A model generated the notes under the pieces. The model saw nothing but the letters and a program-made list of their open reading frames with translations. It was not told where the DNA came from and did not search any database. A stretch of DNA of 64,000 bases from contig JAQSEB010000145.1 in NCBI GenBank assembly GCA_030063045.1, positions 1,488,001 through 1,552,000 on the forward strand, read 5' to 3'. This DNA comes from Pratylenchus scribneri (taxonomy: Eukaryota; Nematoda; Chromadorea; Rhabditida; Pratylenchidae). Position numbers and translations under genes: made by a program. Within the stretch, counting starts at the first letter, position 1. The number at the start of each line of letters is the position of its first letter. Of the stretch, positions 61,376 through 64,000 are shown piece by piece.

Positions 61376-62679
61376 AAATTTTTAAAAATTTTGTTGGTCG
61401 AAAAAAGTATTTAATTTGAGTTAGAAATTTAATTATTTTATAGAGAATTAATTTATTTGCGTCCATAAAATAAGCCTATCCTTTCAAAAATATTCACATA
61501 TCAATAAAAATTAATGGAAATTATGTTTAAAATTTTCAAAAATTTTTTAAAAATTTTTTTGGTCAAAAAAAGTATTTAATTTGAGTTAGAAATTTAATTA
61601 TTTTATAAAGAATTAATTTATTTGCGTCCATAAAATAATCCTATCCTTTCAAAAATATACACTTATCGATAAAAATTAGTGGAAATTATGTATAAAATTT
61701 TCAAAAATTTTTTAGTAATTTTTTGGTCGAAAAAGTATTTAATTTGAGTTAGAAATTTAATTATTTTATAGAGAATTAATTTATTTGGTTCCATAATATA
61801 AGCCTATCCTTTCAAAAATATTCACATATCAATAAAAATTAATGGAAATTATGTTTAAAATTTTCAAAAATTTTTTAAAAATTTTTTTGGTCAAAAAAAG
61901 TATTTAATTTGAGTTAGAAATTTAATTATTTTATAGAGAATTAATTTATTTGCGTCCATAAAATAATCCTATCCTTTCAAAAATATACACTTATCGATAA
62001 AAATTAGTGGAAATTATGTATAAAATTTTCAAAAATTTTTAGTAATTTTTTGGTCGAAAAAGTATTTAATTTGAGTTAGAAATTTAATTATTTTATAGAG
62101 AATTAATTTATTTGGTTCCATAATATAATCCTATCATTTCAAAAATATTCACATATCGATAAAAATTAATGGAAATTATGTTTAAAATTTTCAAAAATTT
62201 TTTAAAAAATTTTTTTGGTCGAAAAAGTATTTAATTTGAATTAGAAATTTAATTATTTTATAGAGAATTAATTTATTTGGTTCCATAATATAATCCTATC
62301 ATTTCAAAAATATTCACATATCGATAAAAATTAATGGAAATTATGTTTAAAATTTTCAAAAATTTTTTAAAAATTTTTTTGGTCGAAAAAGTATTTAATT
62401 TGAGTTAGAAATTTAATTATTTTATAGAGAATTAATTTATTTCAGTCCTTAGAATAACCCTATCCTTTCAAAAATATTCACATATCGACAAAAATTAGTG
62501 GAAATTATGTTTAAAATTTTCAAAAATTTTTTTGGTCGAAAAAGTATTTAATTTGAATTAGAAATTTAATTATTCTATAGAGAATTAATTTATTTGCGTC
62601 CATAAAATAATCCTATCCTTTCAAAAATATACACTTATCGATAAAAATTAGTGGAAATTATGTATAAAATTTTCAAAAT

Positions 62680-64000
62680 TAACTGAAGATGGAATTGCAT
62701 TCATTGCAAAACCAAAAATTAACTGAAGCTGGAATTGCATTCATTGCATAAACAAAAATTAAATGAAGCTGGAAATGCATTCATTGCATAACCAAAAATT
62801 AATTGAAGCTGAAAATGCATTCATTGCAAAACCAAAAATTAACTGAAGCTGAAAATGCATTCATTGCAAAACCAAAAATTAACTGAAGCTGGAAATGCAT
62901 TCATTGCAAAACCAAAAATTAACTGAAGCTGAAAATGCATTCATTGCAAAACCAAAAATTAACTGAAGCTGAAAATGCATTCATTGCAAAACCAAAAATT
63001 AACTGAAGCTGAAAATGCATTCATTGCAAAACCAAAAATTAACTGAAGCTGGAAATGCATTCATTGCAAAACCAAAAATTAACTGAAGCTGAAAATGCAT
63101 TCATTGCAAAACCAAAAATTAACTGAAGCTGGAAATGCATTCATTGCAAAACCAAAAATTAACTGAAGCTGAAAATGCATTCATTGCAAAACCAAAAATT
63201 AACTGAAGCTGGAAATGCATTCATTGCAAAACCAAAAATTAACTGAAGCTGAAAATGCATTCATTGCAAAACCAAAAATTAACTGAAGCTGAAAATGCAT
63301 TCATTGCAAAACCAAAAATTAACTGAAGCTGAAAATGCATTCATTGCAAAACCAAAAATTAACTGAAGCTGAAAATGCATTCATTGCAAAACCAAAAATT
63401 AACTGAAGCTGAAAATGCATTCATTGCAAAACCAAAAATTAACTGAAGCTGGAAATGCATTCATTGCAAAACCAAAAATTAACTGAAGCTGAAAATGCAT
63501 TCATTGCAAAACCAAAAATTAACTGAAGCTGGAAATGCATTCATTGCAAAACCAAAAATTAACTGAAGCTGAAAATGCATTCATTGCAAAACCAAAAATT
63601 AACTGAAGCTGGAAATGCATTCATTGCAAAACCAAAAATTAACTGAAGCTGAAAATGCATTCATTGCAAAACCAAAAATTAACTGAAGCTGAAAATGCAT
63701 TCATTGCAAAACCAAAAATTAACTGAAGCTGAAAATGCATTCATTGCAAAACCAAAAATTAACTGAAGCTGAAAATGCATTCATTGCAAAACCAAAAATT
63801 AACTGAAGCTGGAAATGCATTCATTGCAAAACCAAAAATTAATTGAAGCTGAAAATGCATTCATTGCAAAACCAAAAATTAACTGAAGCTGAAAATGCAT
63901 TCATTGCAAAACCAAAAATTAACTGAAGCTGAAAATGCATTCATTGCAAAACCAAAAATTAACTGAAGCTGGAAATGCATTCATTGCAAAACCAAAAATT
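62680..64000. repeat. 40-bp tandem array, second block, open to the right edge
   Basis: About 33 units of 'accaaaaattaactgaagc' plus 'tgaaaatgcattcattgcaa' plus a. Same family as 20481-26969, but a distinct subtype ending 'gcaaa' rather than 'gcata' and with 'ctgaaaatg' or 'ctggaaatg' in place of 'ctagaaatg'. It joins the 164-bp satellite directly at a 'ttttcaaaattaactgaag' boundary. Confidence 0.97.

Larger units (their letters stand above)
46776..62672. repeat. 164-bp satellite array, about 97 monomers, some inverted
   Basis: The monomer runs from ggtcgaaaaagtatttaatt through 'tatagagaactaatttattt', 'aataagcctatcctttc' and 'attcacatatcc' to an A/T-rich 'ttttcaaaaattttt' tail. Starts at 46776, 46940, 47104 and 47268 give exact 164-bp spacing. 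Subtypes differ at 'gaattagc' or 'gagatagc', 'ggtagttag' or 'gtgtccttag', and ggtcg, ggccg or gatcg. From 57.6 kb on, subtypes diversify and blocks of reverse-oriented, diverged monomers appear (listed separately). The AT content is very high and there is no coding potential. Confidence 0.97.

Noticed and set aside
1..64000. tRNA or rRNA genes
   Set aside because: I saw no B-box-like ggttcgaatcc with a matching cloverleaf and no recognisable rRNA segment by eye. A tRNAscan run would settle it.

Overview
The window looks like nuclear DNA from an AT-rich eukaryote, most likely a nematode. Two multi-exon genes have short exons, AT-rich introns, GT..AG junctions and TTTTCAG or TTTTAAG-like acceptors. 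One of them is an F-box-type protein of the kind that is heavily expanded in nematodes. There are no bacterial-style operons. The suggestion of a plant-parasitic (tylenchid or root-knot-like) nematode rests only on base composition and overall style, and is a weak inference.

Layout: 1-2749 is AT-rich DNA with no gene seen. 2750-11889 holds a 13-exon plus-strand gene that I joined by hand. All junction phases agree and the total is 1206 codons plus stop. Its protein has an N-terminal WxxL motif in a Ser/acidic context, a long acidic disordered region, one transmembrane segment, a coiled coil, and a C-terminal set of five W-x3-R-x3-R-x3-R repeats. This layout resembles the animal ER-phagy receptor CCPG1, and it is the most interesting protein here. 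13130-14032 is a hAT-type DNA transposon remnant with TIRs and a perfect 8-bp target duplication. 14246-18942 is an F-box-like gene with two related modules. Read through all seven exons it stays in phase, except for one in-frame TAG.

The introns of both genes are loaded with foldback and MITE-like insertions: 9350-9750, 9841-10207 and 17529-18308. One intron also carries a TTCCGGAA minisatellite (about 16350-16900).

From 19 kb onward the window is mostly repeats. A 25/28-bp minisatellite (19143-20397, again 27270-27905) flanks a 40-bp array (20481-26969). 27906-35056 is largely non-coding, with a candidate terminal exon at 30954 and some decayed exon-like pieces at 34-35 kb. 35057-44132 is a cluster of 1.1-1.5 kb repeats studded with GCGAAGC mini-hairpins. 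46776-62672 is a 164-bp satellite containing blocks of diverged monomers in inverted orientation and a higher-order repeat. A second 40-bp array runs from 62680 off the right edge. The two genes show no evident functional link to each other. The right two thirds look heterochromatic, or possibly centromeric or subtelomeric.
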